DNA of 64,000 nt from Prinia subflava (lineage: Eukaryota; Chordata; Aves; Passeriformes; Cisticolidae), in NCBI RefSeq assembly GCF_021018805.1, contig NC_086283.1, positions 19,516,162-19,580,161 on the forward strand. The letters run 5' to 3'. The position numbers were made by a program, and so were the translations under genes. The notes beneath the pieces are model-generated. The model was not told the DNA's origin and did no database searches. It worked only from the letters and a program-made list of their open reading frames with translations. Below are positions 62,486 to 64,000 of the stretch, piece after piece; within the stretch, counting starts at the first letter, position 1, and every line of letters starts with the position of its first letter.

Positions 62486-64000
62486 CTTTTTTTTGTCACA
62501 TACCTCCATGGTAAATCTAGAACAATATATGGAAGTTACTTGAGCTCAGGTATAAGAAGGGAACCTCAAGAATTTCATTACCTCCTTTACTATGCTTACA
62601 GGAGTTCCAGCACAGTAACATTTTCTTTGAATTAATAATTTACCCACACTTCAGATCATAGCTCACTGGAGAGAGCAGTAACTGAAGAATCTCTTCTACT
62701 TTGGAATGATGGGCTTAAACATTTTTGTCCTTCCTCAAAAGCAGTGCTGAAGGATGATGATGGGAAAGGTAAAACACACATTTAATGAAGGGAGGTGATC
62801 ATGAACTGTGGAATTTCTGCTGCTTAGCTGGACATTATTTTCCTCCTGTGCTGTTTTCATCCTGAAGGCCTAAGTTACTTGGCAAACAGGAACTCTTAAA
62901 GGCCTCTTAAAGTGCAATTAAACCAAAGGGTAAATATCCATTCCAGCTCTGAAAAGCCAGAGTCTTCAACTTCCATGAAAATTGGACCTCCCTGCATGAA
63001 CACTAAATTCAACATAAAGAAAAAAATCTAAATTAGGGGATAAGTAGTTTAATTGAACTGTTAAATTTCAACCCTGGCTTTAATTAATTGACTATTATGT
63101 TTCTAAGTACCTTAAAAACTTCACTTCCATGCATTAAATTATTATTAAAGATAATTCTTAAAAAATACTAATAGAACTTTGTAGGATAGATTACGTATAA
63201 TTTGAATCTGTATATTAATATTTTTGATATTTGATTAGAATTCTTCAATAAGACTAGCTTTTAATTATGCTTTTTGAACAGTCTTTCTTATGTGGATGCT
63301 ACCCTTTGTAATACTGTATAATGAATACATTTAGAAGCATATGTGAGTTTTTGCTTCATGTACTTGACATGATTCTGGCCTTTTAACTTCTAAAACATTT
63401 CTCCAATTAAGCTGTTCAAGCCCTTAAGGCTGTCCACAGCTGCTGCAAATTGATTGCTCCCGTGATGGTATTTAGAATCCCTTGCTGAAACATGAGAGGG
63501 CAAACCCCAGCATTTTGTAATATCTTTTTTTTTTATCCTTTCAGATTTCCTGCATGTTTTTAAAGGTAATCTGAAAGTTCTAGTTTTCCTTCCTTCTTCA
63601 TCATCTCTCTCCTATACTGATCATCTTAAAAATGTTTATTTCTAAATAACCCAGCCTATACTGGATTAATCCTTAAAAATATTCTGTGGAGTACACAGAA
63701 TATTTGGTTGGCAGAAATCTGCAGCATAAATGAGAAAGCCTTAAAAATTATTGAGAAATAGAATTGCAGCTGTAGCAATTCAGTAGTGTAAAGTTCTAAG
63801 GTGGTCTGTGTTTAAATGTTTGCCCATTTTTTTGCAGATGAGGTGCTGATCATCTGGAGTCACTCATTTCTGGAGAAGTTAACCACGGCCTGAGAGCTGA
63901 ACACCCCTTAATTCCTGGAATTCCCATTAGGATTTCACTGATGAAAAGGTCTGGTGCTGCTTTTCTACACAAGAATCAGTTCTTCATCCAAAAAATCTTG

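Larger units (their letters stand above)
60377..64000. other. Unique AT-rich noncoding DNA with a homopurine tract
   Basis: No gene is recognised. It contains the homopurine tract (60626-60788), a T run near 61503-61517 and the composite repeat at 62398-62485. A 3' splice-like 'cccatttttttgcag' ends at 63838, but no convincing exon follows. Confidence 0.5.

Noticed and set aside
63824..63892. Terminal coding exon after a 3' splice-like 'tttttttgcag'
   Set aside because: The pyrimidine tract and AG look good, but only a short frame of about 17 codons follows before a stop, with no family resemblance. Such splice-like words are common in T-rich DNA.

Overview
This window looks like vertebrate nuclear DNA from a bird, most likely a songbird (Passeriformes). 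The main evidence is several fragments of CR1 retrotransposons, the dominant LINE of bird genomes. They keep typical 3' words such as 'ggttggaagggac' and 'ttccaaccc' (or the complements) and the 'attctgtgattct' tail. The fragments at 56550-56747 and 59752-60376 resemble CR1 variants I remember from songbird genomes. A fragment at 48608-48773 ends in the 'gccagggtcaacccaccaca' terminus of a widespread avian LTR. The DNA is AT-rich, with many homopolymer runs and microsatellites.

I recognise no protein-coding gene, rRNA, tRNA or other structural RNA on either strand. The longest open frames are about 150 codons. They show no recognisable domains, and many lie in low-complexity DNA (Lys-rich or Phe-rich products of purine or A/C tracts, Tyr/Phe repeats from a pentanucleotide array) or in CR1 DNA. 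The window is best read as intergenic DNA or the inside of a very long intron. Bacterial features (operons, ribosome binding sites, CRISPR, IS elements) do not apply.

Layout. 1-16535: mostly unique AT-rich DNA with a CR1 tail (4388-4501), a perfect 19-bp hairpin (5373-5415) and an older CR1-like remnant (7905-8010). 16536-16795: a 29-bp minisatellite with a 75-bp higher-order period. 16796-31100: unique DNA with two CR1 tails, a 39-base T run, a CT microsatellite and two A-free pyrimidine/GT tracts. 31101-48607: one CR1 tail, a 17-copy TATTT array, A/C tracts and a further CR1 tail. 48608-54895: one LTR end, one likely solo LTR (54527-54895) and a weaker LTR-like stretch. 54896-64000: possible conserved noncoding sequence, two CR1 fragments (one about 625 bp), a 163-nt homopurine tract and unique DNA.

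No gene system can be described. The window's content is a record of retrotransposon insertion and simple-repeat growth, plus a few inverted repeats, of which the 5373-5415 hairpin is the least likely to be chance. Repeat family calls are from recognition of remembered consensus words, not from a database search.
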